The notes beneath the pieces were generated by a model that was not told the DNA's origin, did not search any database, and saw only the letters and a list, made by a program, of their open reading frames with translations. Shown piece by piece: positions 48,534-57,875 of a stretch of 64,000 nucleotides of DNA. Source of the DNA: Paenibacillus sp. 598K (lineage in GTDB: Bacteria; Bacillota; Bacilli; Paenibacillales; Paenibacillaceae); assembly GCF_003851045.1 (NCBI RefSeq), contig NZ_BFBX01000065.1, positions 47,719 through 111,718 on the forward strand, in the 5' to 3' direction. The position numbers and the translations under genes are program-made. Position 1 is the stretch's first letter, and each line of letters starts with the position of its first letter.

Positions 48534-51500
48534 AGAACTCAAAAAAATTCTCGTCATCGGCTCCGGTCCGATCGTCATCGGACAGGCGGCCGAGTTCGAC
48601 TATGCCGGAACGCAAGCTTGCCAAGCGCTGAAGGAAGAAGGCATGGAGGTCGTCCTGATCAACAGCAACCCGGCGACGATTATGACCGATACCAACATGG
48701 CCGACAAAGTATACATCGAGCCGATCACGCTGGAGTTCGTCTCCCAGATCATCCGTCAGGAGCGTCCCGACGGCCTGCTGCCGACACTGGGCGGTCAGAC
48801 CGGCCTCAACATGGCGGTTGAGCTGGCACGCGCCGGTGTACTGGAGCGCGAGAACGTCAAGCTGCTCGGCACGCAGCTGACTGCCATCGAGAAGGCGGAG
48901 GACCGCGACCTGTTCCGCGACCTGATGCGCGAGCTCGAGCAGCCGGTACCGGACAGCACGATCGTCACGACGGTGCAGGAAGCGGTAGATTTCGCCAATG
49001 AGATTGGCTATCCGATTATCGTCCGTCCGGCGTATACGCTCGGCGGCACTGGCGGCGGCATTTGCGCCAACGAAGAGGAGCTGCTCGAGACGGTAGCCTC
49101 GGGTATCCGGTACAGCCCTATCAACCAATGTCTGATCGAGAAGAGCATCGCCGGCATGAAGGAAGTCGAGTACGAAGTCATGCGCGACGCCAACGACAAC
49201 TGTATCGTCGTCTGTAACATGGAGAACTTCGATCCCGTAGGCGTCCACACGGGCGACAGCATCGTCGTCGCGCCGAGCCAGACGCTCTCCGACCGCGAGT
49301 ACCAGATGCTGCGCTCGGCGTCGCTGAAAATTATCCGCGCGCTCAATATCGAGGGCGGCTGCAACGTGCAGTTCGCGCTGGATCCGCAGAGCTATCAATA
49401 TTATGTCATCGAGGTGAACCCGCGCGTCAGCCGCTCCTCGGCGCTGGCGTCCAAGGCGACTGGTTATCCGATCGCGAAGATGGCGGCGAAGATCGCGATT
49501 GGCTACACGCTCGACGAGATCGTCAACCCGGTCACAGGCCAGACGTATGCCTGCTTCGAGCCGACGCTCGACTACATCGTCTCCAAGATCCCGCGCTGGC
49601 CGTTCGACAAGTTCATCTCGGCGAACCGCAAGCTGGGCACGCAGATGAAGGCGACTGGCGAGGTCATGGCGATCGGCCGTACGTTCGAGGAGTCGATGCA
49701 CAAGGCGGTCCGCTCGCTGGAGATCGGCGCGCACCGTATCTACCTGAAGGATGCGGAGCAGCTCGACGACGCGATCCTTCGCACTCGTCTGCAGAAGCCG
49801 GACGACGAGCGGATGTTCCTGGTCGCCGAAGCATTCCGCAGAGGCTATGCGCTGCAGGAGATCCAGGACCTGACTAACATCGACTGGTGGTTCCTCGACA
49901 AGCTGGAGGCGATCGTCAAGTTCGAGGACAGACTGCGCAAGGAAGCACTGACCGACGAGCTGCTGTATGAGGCGAAGCGGATGGGCTTCACCGACCGCGC
50001 GATCGCCGAGCTGCGCCAGGAAGGCCAACCGGGCGCCGAGCTGACCCGCGAGGACGATATCCGTACGCATCGTCTGGCGCAAGGGCTGAAGCCGGTATAC
50101 AAGATGGTCGACACATGCGCGGCCGAGTTCGAAGCGACGACGCCTTATTACTACTCGACCTACGAGACGGAGAATGAAGTGCTCCATACCGAGAAGGAAA
50201 AGGTATTGGTGCTCGGCTCCGGTCCGATCCGGATCGGCCAAGGCATCGAGTTTGACTACTCTACGGTGCATGCAGTATGGGCGATCCAGGATGCCGGCTA
50301 TGAAGCGGTCATCATCAACAACAACCCGGAGACGGTGTCGACGGACTTCAATACGTCGGACCGCCTCTACTTTGAGCCGCTGTTCTTCGAGGACGTCATG
50401 AACGTCATCGAGCAAGAGAAGCCGATCGGCGTCATCGTCCAGTTCGGCGGACAGACGGCGATCAACCTGGCGGCGCCGCTGAGCAAGGCAGGCGTGCGCA
50501 TCCTCGGATCGAGTCTCGAGTCGATCGACTCTGCCGAGGATCGCAAGAAGTTCGAGGCGTTGCTCCGCAAGCTGGATATCGCGCAGCCGGAAGGCAAGAC
50601 GGTCATCTCGGTCGACGAAGCGGTCGAGACCGCGAGCGGCCTGGGCTATCCGGTACTGGTGCGTCCGTCGTACGTACTCGGCGGCCGGGCGATGGAGATC
50701 GTATACTCCGACCAGGAGCTGCTGACATATATGGAGCAAGCGGTGAAGATCAATCCGGAGCATCCGGTGCTGATCGACCGCTATATGCTGGGCAAGGAAG
50801 CCGAAGTCGACGCGATCTGCGACGGCGAGCAGGTGCTGATCCCCGGCATCATGGAGCATGTCGAGCGCGCGGGCGTTCACTCCGGCGACTCGATCGCGGT
50901 GTACCCGCCACAGTCGCTCTCGGAGGATATCAAACAGCAGATCGTCGACATCACGATCAAGATCGCCAAGGAGTTCAAGGTGCTCGGTCTGGTCAACATC
51001 CAGTTCGTCATCTTCAATGAAAAGGTGTATGTGATCGAGGTCAACCCGCGTTCGTCCCGTACGGTGCCATTCCTGAGCAAGGTGACGAACATCCCAATGG
51101 CGAACCTGGCGACCAAGTTGATCCTCGGCGCCAAGCTGTCGGAGCAAGGCTACTCCGAGGGCCTCTGGCCGGAGGACGAGTATGTCTCCGTCAAGGTGCC
51201 GGTATTCTCCTTTGCCAAGCTGCGCCGCGTCGACCCGACGCTGACGCCGGAGATGAAGTCGACAGGCGAGGTCATGGGACGCGATGTGCAGTATGCCAAG
51301 GCGCTGTACAAAGGTCTGATCGGCGCCGGCATGCGCGTACCGCAATCGGGCGGCATCATCGCCACCGTATCGGATAAGGACAAAGCGGAAGCGATCGAGA
51401 TTCTGCGCGGCTTCTATGAGCTGGGCTACAACCTGATCGCTACCGGCGGCACAGCCCAGGCGCTCGAGGAAGCGGGCATGCGCGTGACGAGAGTGAACAA

Positions 51501-51732
51501 GTTGAGCGAAGGCTCGCCGAACATCCTCGATCTGCTGCGAGGCGGCCAGGCGCACTTCGTCGTCAATACGCTGACCAAGGGCAAGACGCCAGAGCGCGAC
51601 GGCTTCCGAATCCGCCGCGAGGCGGTCGAGAACGGCGTCGTCTGTATGACCTCGCTCGACACGGTGCGGGCGCTGCTCGTCATGATGCAGACGATAAACT
51701 TCTCCTCCCGGCCGATGCCGGTGCTGCAATAG
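48520..51732 (+). CDS. carB: Carbamoyl phosphate synthase, large subunit
   Basis: This 1070-residue enzyme has two ATP-grasp halves (about residues 1-400 and 540-930) joined by an oligomerisation domain, and a C-terminal MGS-like allosteric domain (about 935-1070). [14 protein letters not shown]-type and [16 protein letters not shown] motifs mark the two ATP sites. The duplicated openings [13 protein letters not shown] and [13 protein letters not shown] show the internal repeat. Full length; co-translated with carA. Confidence 0.97.
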   Translation: MPKNKELKKILVIGSGPIVIGQAAEFDYAGTQACQALKEEGMEVVLINSNPATIMTDTNMADKVYIEPITLEFVSQIIRQERPDGLLPTLGGQTGLNMAVELARAGVLERENVKLLGTQLTAIEKAEDRDLFRDLMRELEQPVPDSTIVTTVQEAVDFANEIGYPIIVRPAYTLGGTGGGICANEEELLETVASGIRYSPINQCLIEKSIAGMKEVEYEVMRDANDNCIVVCNMENFDPVGVHTGDSIVVAPSQTLSDREYQMLRSASLKIIRALNIEGGCNVQFALDPQSYQYYVIEVNPRVSRSSALASKATGYPIAKMAAKIAIGYTLDEIVNPVTGQTYACFEPTLDYIVSKIPRWPFDKFISANRKLGTQMKATGEVMAIGRTFEESMHKAVRSLEIGAHRIYLKDAEQLDDAILRTRLQKPDDERMFLVAEAFRRGYALQEIQDLTNIDWWFLDKLEAIVKFEDRLRKEALTDELLYEAKRMGFTDRAIAELRQEGQPGAELTREDDIRTHRLAQGLKPVYKMVDTCAAEFEATTPYYYSTYETENEVLHTEKEKVLVLGSGPIRIGQGIEFDYSTVHAVWAIQDAGYEAVIINNNPETVSTDFNTSDRLYFEPLFFEDVMNVIEQEKPIGVIVQFGGQTAINLAAPLSKAGVRILGSSLESIDSAEDRKKFEALLRKLDIAQPEGKTVISVDEAVETASGLGYPVLVRPSYVLGGRAMEIVYSDQELLTYMEQAVKINPEHPVLIDRYMLGKEAEVDAICDGEQVLIPGIMEHVERAGVHSGDSIAVYPPQSLSEDIKQQIVDITIKIAKEFKVLGLVNIQFVIFNEKVYVIEVNPRSSRTVPFLSKVTNIPMANLATKLILGAKLSEQGYSEGLWPEDEYVSVKVPVFSFAKLRRVDPTLTPEMKSTGEVMGRDVQYAKALYKGLIGAGMRVPQSGGIIATVSDKDKAEAIEILRGFYELGYNLIATGGTAQALEEAGMRVTRVNKLSEGSPNILDLLRGGQAHFVVNTLTKGKTPERDGFRIRREAVENGVVCMTSLDTVRALLVMMQTINFSSRPMPVLQ

Positions 51733-51747
51733 AGAGCTTCGAGAGAC

Positions 51748-51807
51748 GCGGCCAGCCGCGCGCTGTCGTCCCGACAGGATCGGGATGGCAGCGCGGCGGA
51801 TGGCCGC
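51748..51807 (+). other. Long hairpin between carB and pyrF
   Basis: GCGGCCA (51748-51754) pairs with TGGCCGC (51801-51807). Further in, GCCGC pairs with GCGGC, GCTG with CAGC, and TCGTCCCGA with TCGGGATGG around a CAGGA loop, leaving only small bulges. No T-run follows. It sits where B. subtilis has pyrK and pyrD. Confidence 0.75.
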
Positions 51808-51858
51808 CCTTGTGTGCAGTCAAGTCACTATCCGTAAACGTAAGGAGTGTGTGCAGCA

Positions 51859-52587
51859 ATGTCGCTGACAAGAGAAGAGGCCGCCGGACGGATCATGGTG
51901 GCGCTGGATTATCCCGACGCGGCAGCCGCCGAGACGCTGCTGAACGAACTGGCTGGCGTTCCTTGCTACATGAAGGTGGGTATGCAGCTGTTTTATGCGG
52001 CGGGTCCAGGCTTCGTGGCGAGTCTGAAGGAGCGGGGCTACTCCGTCTTCCTCGACATCAAGATGCATGATATCCCCAACACGGTCAAGGGGGGCGCAGC
52101 GAGCGTCACGAGGCTCGGCGTCGATCTGTTCAACGTCCATGCCGCCGGAGGCTCGGCGATGATGGAGGCGGCGATGGAAGGGGCAGCCGCTGCCAGCGGA
52201 ACGGGCAGAAGACCGCTCGTCATCGCGGTCACGCAGCTGACGAGCACAAGTCAGGCGGTGCTCAACGAGGAGATCGGCATCGAGGGCCGGGTCGAGGATG
52301 CGGTGCTGCGCTATGCGAAGCTGACGGCCGCCAGCGGTCTCGACGGCGTCGTCGCCTCGCCGCAGGAAGCGGCAGCGGTAAAGGCAGCCTGCGGCCAATC
52401 GTTCCTGACGGTGACGCCGGGCATTCGGCCGTCCGGCGCTGCGCTCGGCGACCAGACCCGGATCATGACGCCGCGCGAAGCGGTCGCGCAAGGCACGGAC
52501 TATATGGTCATCGGCCGACCGATCACGGCGGCCGCCGACCCGCGAGCGGCGCTCGAATCTATCCTAGAGGAGATGGTACACGCATGA
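51859..52587 (+). CDS. pyrF: Orotidine 5'-phosphate decarboxylase
   Basis: This 242-residue TIM barrel makes UMP from OMP. The catalytic Asp-Lys-Asp set is in VFLDIKMHDIPNTVKG near residue 63. The N-terminal IMVALDYPD and C-terminal YMVIGRPIT phosphate loop are present. ATG 51859 follows AAGGAG by 11 nt. Its stop overlaps the pyrE start. Confidence 0.96.
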   Translation: MSLTREEAAGRIMVALDYPDAAAAETLLNELAGVPCYMKVGMQLFYAAGPGFVASLKERGYSVFLDIKMHDIPNTVKGGAASVTRLGVDLFNVHAAGGSAMMEAAMEGAAAASGTGRRPLVIAVTQLTSTSQAVLNEEIGIEGRVEDAVLRYAKLTAASGLDGVVASPQEAAAVKAACGQSFLTVTPGIRPSGAALGDQTRIMTPREAVAQGTDYMVIGRPITAAADPRAALESILEEMVHA

Positions 52588-53228
52588 CTCAGACTACAGA
52601 TCAACTGGCGAACCATATCGCCAAGCAGTTGCTCCAGATCGGAGCAGTCGTCCTTCGTCCCCAAGACCCGTTCACCTGGGCCTCCGGCTTGAAGGCGCCG
52701 ATCTACTGTGACAATCGGCTGACGATGTCCTATCCAGAGATTCGCGAGAGCATCGCCGACGGCTTCGCCTCGATCATCCGCGAGCGCTACCCGGAAGTCG
52801 AGGTGATCGCAGGCACGGCTACCGCCGGCATCCCACATGCGGCATGGGTCGCTGCCAAGCTGCAGCTGCCGATGATCTACGTGCGCGACAAGGCGAAGGG
52901 TCACGGCAAGCAAAACCTGATCGAGGGCAAGCTGCCGGAGGGCAAAAAGGTCGTCGTCATCGAGGATCTGATCTCCACCGGCGGCAGCTCGCTTAAGGCA
53001 GGCGTGGCGGTACGCGAGGCGGGCGGCGAGGTGCTGGCGACGCTGGCGATCTTCACCTACGAATTCCCGCAGGCGCTCGAAGCCTTCGCTAATGCCGGCA
53101 TCCCGCTGACGACGCTGTCGAGCTACTCCAAGCTCGTCGAGGCGGCAGGCGAGATCGGCGCGATCACGAGCGAAGAGATGGCGGTGCTCCATTCGTGGCG
53201 CGAGGACCCGCAGAGCTTCGGGAAGTAA
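52584..53228 (+). CDS. pyrE: Orotate phosphoribosyltransferase
   Basis: This 214-residue enzyme adds ribose phosphate from PRPP to orotate. It has FTWASGLKAPIYCDNR near residue 30, GTATAGIPHAAWVA, and the PRPP loop VVVIEDLISTGGSSLKA near residue 125. The ATG overlaps pyrF. It is the last gene of the operon. Dihydroorotate dehydrogenase, needed to supply orotate, must be encoded elsewhere. Confidence 0.96.
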   Translation: MTQTTDQLANHIAKQLLQIGAVVLRPQDPFTWASGLKAPIYCDNRLTMSYPEIRESIADGFASIIRERYPEVEVIAGTATAGIPHAAWVAAKLQLPMIYVRDKAKGHGKQNLIEGKLPEGKKVVVIEDLISTGGSSLKAGVAVREAGGEVLATLAIFTYEFPQALEAFANAGIPLTTLSSYSKLVEAAGEIGAITSEEMAVLHSWREDPQSFGK

Positions 53229-53276
53229 GCGAAGCACGAAGCGTCTCCACGAATTCTTGACTATAGACGATATCAC

Positions 53277-53314
53277 GGGCAAGTTCTTCTTTTGCAGAAG
53301 AGCTTGCCCGTTTT
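53277..53314 (+). terminator. Terminator of the pyr operon
   Basis: GGGCAAGTTCTTC pairs with GAAGAGCTTGCCC around a short T-rich loop, followed by GTTTTATTTG. The stretch after it (53320-53400) is very AT-rich and contains TTGAAA (53338) and TGTAAATAT (53362), a possible promoter for the next gene. Confidence 0.88.
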
Positions 53315-53433
53315 ATTTGTGTTTTAGAACGTTTGATTTGAAAATTTACTAAAAAAAGGTGTGTAAATATATTTTATATCATGTTAGCATTCAGCTTGTA
53401 GTGAAACCTCCATATGGAAAGGAAGAATAATCG

Positions 53434-53886
53434 ATGCAAATGGAAACGATTGCCGCTTGTAGAATTGCCTATGTCCGCAAAATGGGGCTTTACGGTCCCG
53501 ACAACCGAGAGGCCATGGAGACGCTGAAGCGTTGGGCCGCGAAGGAGGGAAGGCTGACGGAGGAGGCGGTTTTCCTCGGCATCCCGCAAGATGATCCGAG
53601 GACGACGGTTCCGGAGGCATGTCGCTATGATGCCTGCCTCATCATCGGCGATGAGGAAGCGCTGGCGGAGGATGAGGTGGCTACAGGGACATGGGGCGGC
53701 GGTCGTTATGCCGTGTTCGAGCTGGAGCATACGGCAGCGGCGATGGAGCAGGCATGGGCGTCGATTCCGGCAAGACTGGTTGCCGAAGGGTACTCCATCG
53801 ACGATAGACCAATAATCGAACGTTACCGTGGACAGCTGCTGCTTGCAGACCGCTGCGAGCTCTGTATCCCCGTTCGGGAGCTGTAA
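53434..53886 (+). CDS. GyrI-like / AraC effector-binding domain protein
   Basis: This 150-residue stand-alone effector-binding domain has the SHS2-repeat pattern of GyrI/SbmC and AraC-type ligand domains: RYDACLIIGDE, GTWGGGRYAVFELEHT, IPARLVAEGYSIDDRPIIERY. It has no DNA-binding domain. Such proteins bind small hydrophobic or amphipathic ligands, and some hydrolyse or sequester them. ATG 53434 follows AAAGGAAG. It stands alone after the pyr operon. No specific ligand can be named. Confidence 0.78.
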   Translation: MQMETIAACRIAYVRKMGLYGPDNREAMETLKRWAAKEGRLTEEAVFLGIPQDDPRTTVPEACRYDACLIIGDEEALAEDEVATGTWGGGRYAVFELEHTAAAMEQAWASIPARLVAEGYSIDDRPIIERYRGQLLLADRCELCIPVREL

Positions 53887-53910
53887 AGTTAGCGCGCTCC
53901 AAATTAACGG

Positions 53911-53939
53911 TTGCCAATATCCTGATCCGATAGTAATAT
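53911..53939 (+). promoter_or_regulatory. Sigma-A promoter of the riboswitch/ABC unit
   Basis: TTGCCA (53911-53916) and TAATAT (53934-53939) are separated by 17 nt. Transcription would start near 53946, about 5 nt before the aptamer helix P1. Confidence 0.7.
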
Positions 53940-53950
53940 ATAACATCAAA

Positions 53951-54084
53951 CGGAAGGGTTTCTAGGGATCCGACGAACGGGCCGCGCGATTGGTGGCCTG
54001 CGGGCGAACCAAGCGAAACCGGCGCGTGTCCGGGAGACCGGCATGCGTTACACCAGGGGAATAAAAGACCTCCGGCAAGTTCCG
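53951..54084 (+). ncRNA. ykkC-class riboswitch aptamer (subtype 2, ppGpp/PRPP-like)
   Basis: Conserved blocks in order: CTAGGGATCC (53962-53971), ACCAAGCG (54008-54015), GTTACACC (54047-54054), GGGGAATAAAAGACC (54056-54070) and GGCAAGTT (54074-54081). These agree with the ppGpp-binding aptamers as I recall them. Helices: CGGAA (53951-53955) with TTCCG (54080-54084); GGTTTC (53957-53962) with GAAACC (54015-54020), pairing kept with different bases from the known example; CGCGTG-TCCGG with CCGG-CATGCG just before TTACACC. An A stands where PRPP aptamers have G in the TAAAAG block. The ligand is not certain. Confidence 0.82.
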
Positions 54085-54117
54085 CCTTTTATGAGGCGGC
54101 TGCCGGTGGTCTTTTTT
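54063..54117 (+). terminator. Riboswitch expression-platform terminator
   Basis: AAAAGACC...CCGGCA pairs with TGCCGG...GGTCTTTT, with CCGCC/GGCGG inside, followed by six T residues. The left arm uses the last 20 or so bases of the aptamer, so ligand binding should block it and turn the ABC genes on. Confidence 0.88.
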
Positions 54118-54171
54118 GCATTGGTGGGCTTGTTGTCGCTGTGACTGATAACGGGGGAGGAGACAGAGACG

Positions 54172-55182
54172 ATGAATGAGGCATTGCAAGTCGAGGGGCT
54201 GACTAAGCACTTCCGCGTCAAGCGCAAGCTGCCAGGGCTGGGCGGCAGTCTGCGGACGCTGTGGCGGCCGAGCTACGAGGACAAAAAGGCAGTCGACGGC
54301 ATCGATCTGCGCGTGGAACGGGGCGAGACGGTCGCCTTCCTCGGACCAAATGGCGCGGGGAAATCGACTACGATCAAGATGCTGACCGGCATCCTCCATC
54401 CGACGAGCGGGCAGGCGCATGTGCTTGGCTACGACCCATGGCGGCAGCGGACGGCGTTGGCCTACCGAATCGGCGCGGTGTTCGGTCAGAAGTCGCAGCT
54501 CTGGTATCACCTGCCGCCGTCAGACTCTTTTGAGCTGATGAGTCGTATCTATGAGCTGGACCGGGCCGTCTACCGCCAGCGGCGCGATCTGCTGATCGAG
54601 CGCTTCGAGCTGGGACGGTACATCGATACGCCAGTGCGCCGACTGTCGCTGGGCGAGCGAATGCGCTGCGAGATCGCGATCGCTTTTCTGCATCGACCAG
54701 AGCTGCTGTTCCTCGATGAGCCGACGATTGGTCTGGACGCTATCGTCAAGCAGCGGATCCGCGAGTTGATCTTCGAGCTGAACCGTGAGGAGGGGACGAC
54801 GGTATTCCTGACCTCGCATGACCCGGGGGATATCGAACGGCTGTGTCGCCGCGCGATCGTCATCGATCACGGGCGCGTCATCGTCGACGAGCCGGTCGAA
54901 CGGCTGCGGCGTAACGTGCTCAGCTACAAGCGGGTTGTCGTCAGGCTGGCCGAGGAAGCTGCCGAGCTCGCGGCGCTGCCAGGAGTCGAGACGCATCGCG
55001 AAGCGCCAAGGGTGCTGCGTCTGATGGTCGATACGGCGGCTGTGAGCATGACCGAGGTGCTGACTGAGCTGATGGCGCGTTATCGGATCGAGGATATGAC
55101 GATGGAGGACCCGCCGATGGACGATGTTATCCGGGCGATCTACCAGGGTGGCTTGGGTCGTCGGGAGGAGGGGGATGCATGA
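54172..55182 (+). CDS. ABC transporter ATPase, NatA/ABC-2 type
   Basis: The 336-residue ATPase has Walker A GPNGAGKST near residue 62, signature LSLGERMRCEIA, Walker B LLFLDEPT and the switch histidine in TSHD. It is longer than a minimal ATPase, with a C-terminal domain of about 90 residues and a DFRVKRK-type N-terminal extension before the Walker A. This form accompanies the paired ABC-2 permeases encoded next. The ATG has GGGGGAGGAGACAGAG upstream. Expression should depend on the ykkC-class leader. The exported substrate is unknown. Confidence 0.88.
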   Translation: MNEALQVEGLTKHFRVKRKLPGLGGSLRTLWRPSYEDKKAVDGIDLRVERGETVAFLGPNGAGKSTTIKMLTGILHPTSGQAHVLGYDPWRQRTALAYRIGAVFGQKSQLWYHLPPSDSFELMSRIYELDRAVYRQRRDLLIERFELGRYIDTPVRRLSLGERMRCEIAIAFLHRPELLFLDEPTIGLDAIVKQRIRELIFELNREEGTTVFLTSHDPGDIERLCRRAIVIDHGRVIVDEPVERLRRNVLSYKRVVVRLAEEAAELAALPGVETHREAPRVLRLMVDTAAVSMTEVLTELMARYRIEDMTMEDPPMDDVIRAIYQGGLGRREEGDA

Positions 55183-55988
55183 GGCTGCGAATCGTATCCA
55201 AGCTGCGCAAGTACGAAGCGGTCGGAGTCATCACCATGCGGCATCAACTGGCCTATGTGACGGACTTTGTCCTGCGCTCGCTGTTCCTGCTGCTCATCCT
55301 CTACGTCTTCATCCAGCTGTGGAGCGCCGCGTACGCAGGCGACACGGAGGCAGTGATCGCCGGATTCACGCTGCAGCAGATCGTCTGGTATCTCGTCTTC
55401 ACCGAGTCGCTGACGATGGCGAGCCCGCGGCTTGCGGAGAAGGTCGAGGCCGAGGTCAAGCAAGGCGACATCGCAACCCGGCTGCTGCGTCCGCTGTCTT
55501 ATACTGGTTATCACCTGGCGGCCTATTTGGGCGAAGCTGGGTTGCGCTTCCTCGTCCATCTGGCGGTGGGCAGTCTGATCGCCTGGCTGTTCGTCGGCCC
55601 GCCGGACTTTGGCCTCGGGCTGGGTGCGCTGGCGCTGCTGGCGCCGGGATCGTTCGTCGTGGCGTTTCTGCTGCTGATGACGGTGGCGCTGTGCGCCTTC
55701 TGGGTCGAGGAGACAAGAGGACTGGAGTTCGTGCTGCAGAAGCTGAAGTTCACGGTCGGAGGCATGCTGCTGCCGCTGGAGATGATGCCGGACTGGCTGC
55801 AGTCGATCTGCGCCTGGCTGCCGTTCCAGGCGGTGCTGTATGTGCCGGCGCGCATGGCCGTCTCTTATGACGCTGAACTGTTGCGGACGTATCTGCTCAT
55901 CCAGTGGGGCTGGGTGGCGGTACTTGGCGCAGTCGTCATGTTGATGTATCGGAGAGGAGTGAGCAAGCTGCATGTCAATGGCGGATAA
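55179..55988 (+). CDS. ABC-2 family permease, first subunit
   Basis: The 269-residue membrane protein has six predicted helices. It opens with RKYEAVGVITMRHQLAYVTDF, and EKVEAEVKQGDIATRLLRPL matches the ABC-2-type exporter family with DUF990-like members. The core ITMRHQLAYVTDFVLRSLF resembles partner permeases that come in unequal pairs. The ATG overlaps the ATPase stop by 4 nt. Confidence 0.82.
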   Translation: MRLRIVSKLRKYEAVGVITMRHQLAYVTDFVLRSLFLLLILYVFIQLWSAAYAGDTEAVIAGFTLQQIVWYLVFTESLTMASPRLAEKVEAEVKQGDIATRLLRPLSYTGYHLAAYLGEAGLRFLVHLAVGSLIAWLFVGPPDFGLGLGALALLAPGSFVVAFLLLMTVALCAFWVEETRGLEFVLQKLKFTVGGMLLPLEMMPDWLQSICAWLPFQAVLYVPARMAVSYDAELLRTYLLIQWGWVAVLGAVVMLMYRRGVSKLHVNGG

Positions 55989-56796
55989 TCGGCCCGAGCG
56001 GGCAACGCCGGTCGCCGTCTGGCGACTGGTGTGGACATGTTGGAAGCTGAATCTGGCAGGAGCGATGGAGTTCAGGATGAGCTTCCTGTTGACGGCGGGC
56101 ATGATGTTTGTCAACAATATGATCTGGCTGGCGTTTTGGGGCATCTTCTTCACGCGCTTCCCGGTCGTCAACGGCTGGGAGCTGCAGGATGTGATGCTGC
56201 TCTGGGCGATCAGCGCGGGCGGCTTTGGCTGGGCGAGCATACTGTTCGGCAACTTCACGCGGGTGGCGACGATGACGGCGGCTGGCGAGCTGGACCTGTA
56301 CCTGGCACAGCCCAAGCCGGTGCTGATCCATCTGCTGGTGAGCCGGATGTCGCTGACGGCGATCGGCGACTTCCTGTTCGGACTGGCGATCTACGCCTGG
56401 GTAGGGGATCATAGCTGGCTCGGCGCCTTCCGCTTCGGCTGCGGGCTGCTGATCAGCGGCTGTCTGTTCCTGTTTTTCGTGCTGCTGGCCAATACGCTAG
56501 TGTTTTATATCGGGCAGTCGGAGGGTCTGGCCTTCCAGGTGTTCAACAGCTTCCTTGCGCTGACGACCTATCCGTCCGATCTGTTCCGCGGCGCGGCGCG
56601 CCTGTTGCTGTTCACGGTCGTGCCGGCGGGCTGGATCAGCTACATGCCGATCGGTCTGCTGCGGGAGACGGCGGGGTTCGGTTTCCTGCTGCAAGCGGTC
56701 GGGATGATGCTCCTGCTCGGAGCGATCAGCTTTGCCGCTTTTTATTACGGCTTGCGCCGCTACACCTCGGGCAATCAGATCATGATGAGAAGCTAA
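55972..56796 (+). CDS. ABC-2 family permease, second subunit (DUF990-like)
   Basis: The 274-residue membrane protein has six predicted helices. It shows GELDLYLAQPKPVLIHLL, the counterpart of the first permease's motif, and LTTYPSDLFRG, both typical of the second subunit of these exporters. The start overlaps the preceding gene by 17 nt. The set ATPase plus two unequal permeases forms a complete exporter without a solute-binding protein. Confidence 0.82.
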   Translation: MSMADNRPERATPVAVWRLVWTCWKLNLAGAMEFRMSFLLTAGMMFVNNMIWLAFWGIFFTRFPVVNGWELQDVMLLWAISAGGFGWASILFGNFTRVATMTAAGELDLYLAQPKPVLIHLLVSRMSLTAIGDFLFGLAIYAWVGDHSWLGAFRFGCGLLISGCLFLFFVLLANTLVFYIGQSEGLAFQVFNSFLALTTYPSDLFRGAARLLLFTVVPAGWISYMPIGLLRETAGFGFLLQAVGMMLLLGAISFAAFYYGLRRYTSGNQIMMRS

Positions 56797-57014
56797 TCCG
56801 ACGTATTGGAGCTCATCTCTATGGATCGCCGCAGCGCGGATGGATGCGATTACTAGACTTGGAAGGCTGGGCTTGCGGCGATCCGGGCTTCTTTAGGAAA
56901 AATTAAGTTAGGAAAGATGAGAAAAATATGTAACTTTTAATCTTTCCCTATCGTCTATACGATATAATGAAACCCTGCGATACAGGGACATAGGGAGGAG
57001 GAGCGTGACACAAG
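56797..57014 (+). promoter_or_regulatory. Intergenic promoter region of the second ABC operon
   Basis: An AT-rich stretch at about 56890-56945 precedes TATAAT at 56963-56968. The matching -35 position is weak. CCCTG (56973-56977) and CAGGG (56983-56987) form a small hairpin at the expected 5' end of the mRNA. GGGAGGAGGAG follows as the ribosome-binding site. No terminator is seen after the first ABC operon. Confidence 0.5.
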
Positions 57015-57842
57015 ATGGCTTGGCTGCGAAAAAAAAGCCCCCCGACAAATGAGACGACAGCAACAATCGAGGAAGCGGCGGCTGCCGCAGAACCGGTCGA
57101 AGAGACGTTGGCAGGCATGGGGGATAATGTAAAGCCGAAGGCAAAGGAACGCGCGGCAGAGCCGGAGCCGACCGGACCGCTGCTCACAGTCAAAGGCGTG
57201 GAGCGCGTATTCCACGTAGCCGGAGGCCCGCTGCATGTGCTGAAGGGCATCGACGCCCGGATCGAGCGGCGCGAGCTGCTCATGCTGAGAGGCCGCTCCG
57301 GCTCGGGCAAGACGACGCTGCTGAACATGATCGGCGGGCTCGATCAGCCGACCAAAGGCGAAATCTGGTTCGACGGGAAGCCGTTCCACAAGCTGAGCGA
57401 TGACAAGCGGACTGTGGTGCGGCGGCGGGATATGGGCTTCATCTTCCAGGCGTACGCGCTCATGCCGATGCTCTCGGCCTATGAGAACGTCGAGCTGACG
57501 CTGCGCATGGCGCAGGTGCCGCGAGGCGAGTGGAAGCGGCGCGTCACGGAGGTGCTCGATATGGTGGGACTCGCCAAGCGGATGCATCACCGGCCGTTCG
57601 AGCTGTCTGGCGGCGAGCAGCAGCGGGTAGCGATCGCCAAGTCGATCGCGCATCGTCCGAAGCTGCTGCTTGCGGATGAACCGACCGCGGAGCTGGATTC
57701 GCAGATGTCGGCTCAGATCATGTCGGTCTTCCAGCATATTATCCAGACCGAGAACATGACGATCTGCATGACGACGCATGACCCGACGATCCTGGAGGTC
57801 GCCGACCGCGTCTACGAGATGATGGACGGCCGACTGGTCTAG
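57015..57842 (+). CDS. ABC transporter ATPase, MacB/LolD type
   Basis: The 275-residue ATPase has Walker A GRSGSGKTT near residue 95, Q-loop FQAYALMP, signature LSGGEQQRVAIAK, Walker B LLLADEPTAELD and the switch region MTTHD. A hydrophilic, Ala/Glu-rich extension of about 55 residues precedes the core. This class partners FtsX-like permeases. It heads an operon with a lipoprotein adaptor, permease, second ATPase and solute-binding protein. Confidence 0.88.
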   Translation: MAWLRKKSPPTNETTATIEEAAAAAEPVEETLAGMGDNVKPKAKERAAEPEPTGPLLTVKGVERVFHVAGGPLHVLKGIDARIERRELLMLRGRSGSGKTTLLNMIGGLDQPTKGEIWFDGKPFHKLSDDKRTVVRRRDMGFIFQAYALMPMLSAYENVELTLRMAQVPRGEWKRRVTEVLDMVGLAKRMHHRPFELSGGEQQRVAIAKSIAHRPKLLLADEPTAELDSQMSAQIMSVFQHIIQTENMTICMTTHDPTILEVADRVYEMMDGRLV

Positions 57843-57875
57843 TATTTATCTTACATAAAAAGGGAGAAGAACATT

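Noticed and set aside
48364-51729. A very long open frame on the minus strand opposite carB (over 1100 codons)
   Set aside because: It is the mirror of a GC-rich, codon-biased carB. The translation is Arg/Leu/Asp/His-rich without any family motif, and carB itself is fully convincing.
57004-57051. A small GTG frame overlapping the start of the second operon's first ATPase
   Set aside because: It shares the same ribosome-binding site, is out of frame and ends after 15 codons; the ATG at 57015 explains the site adequately.
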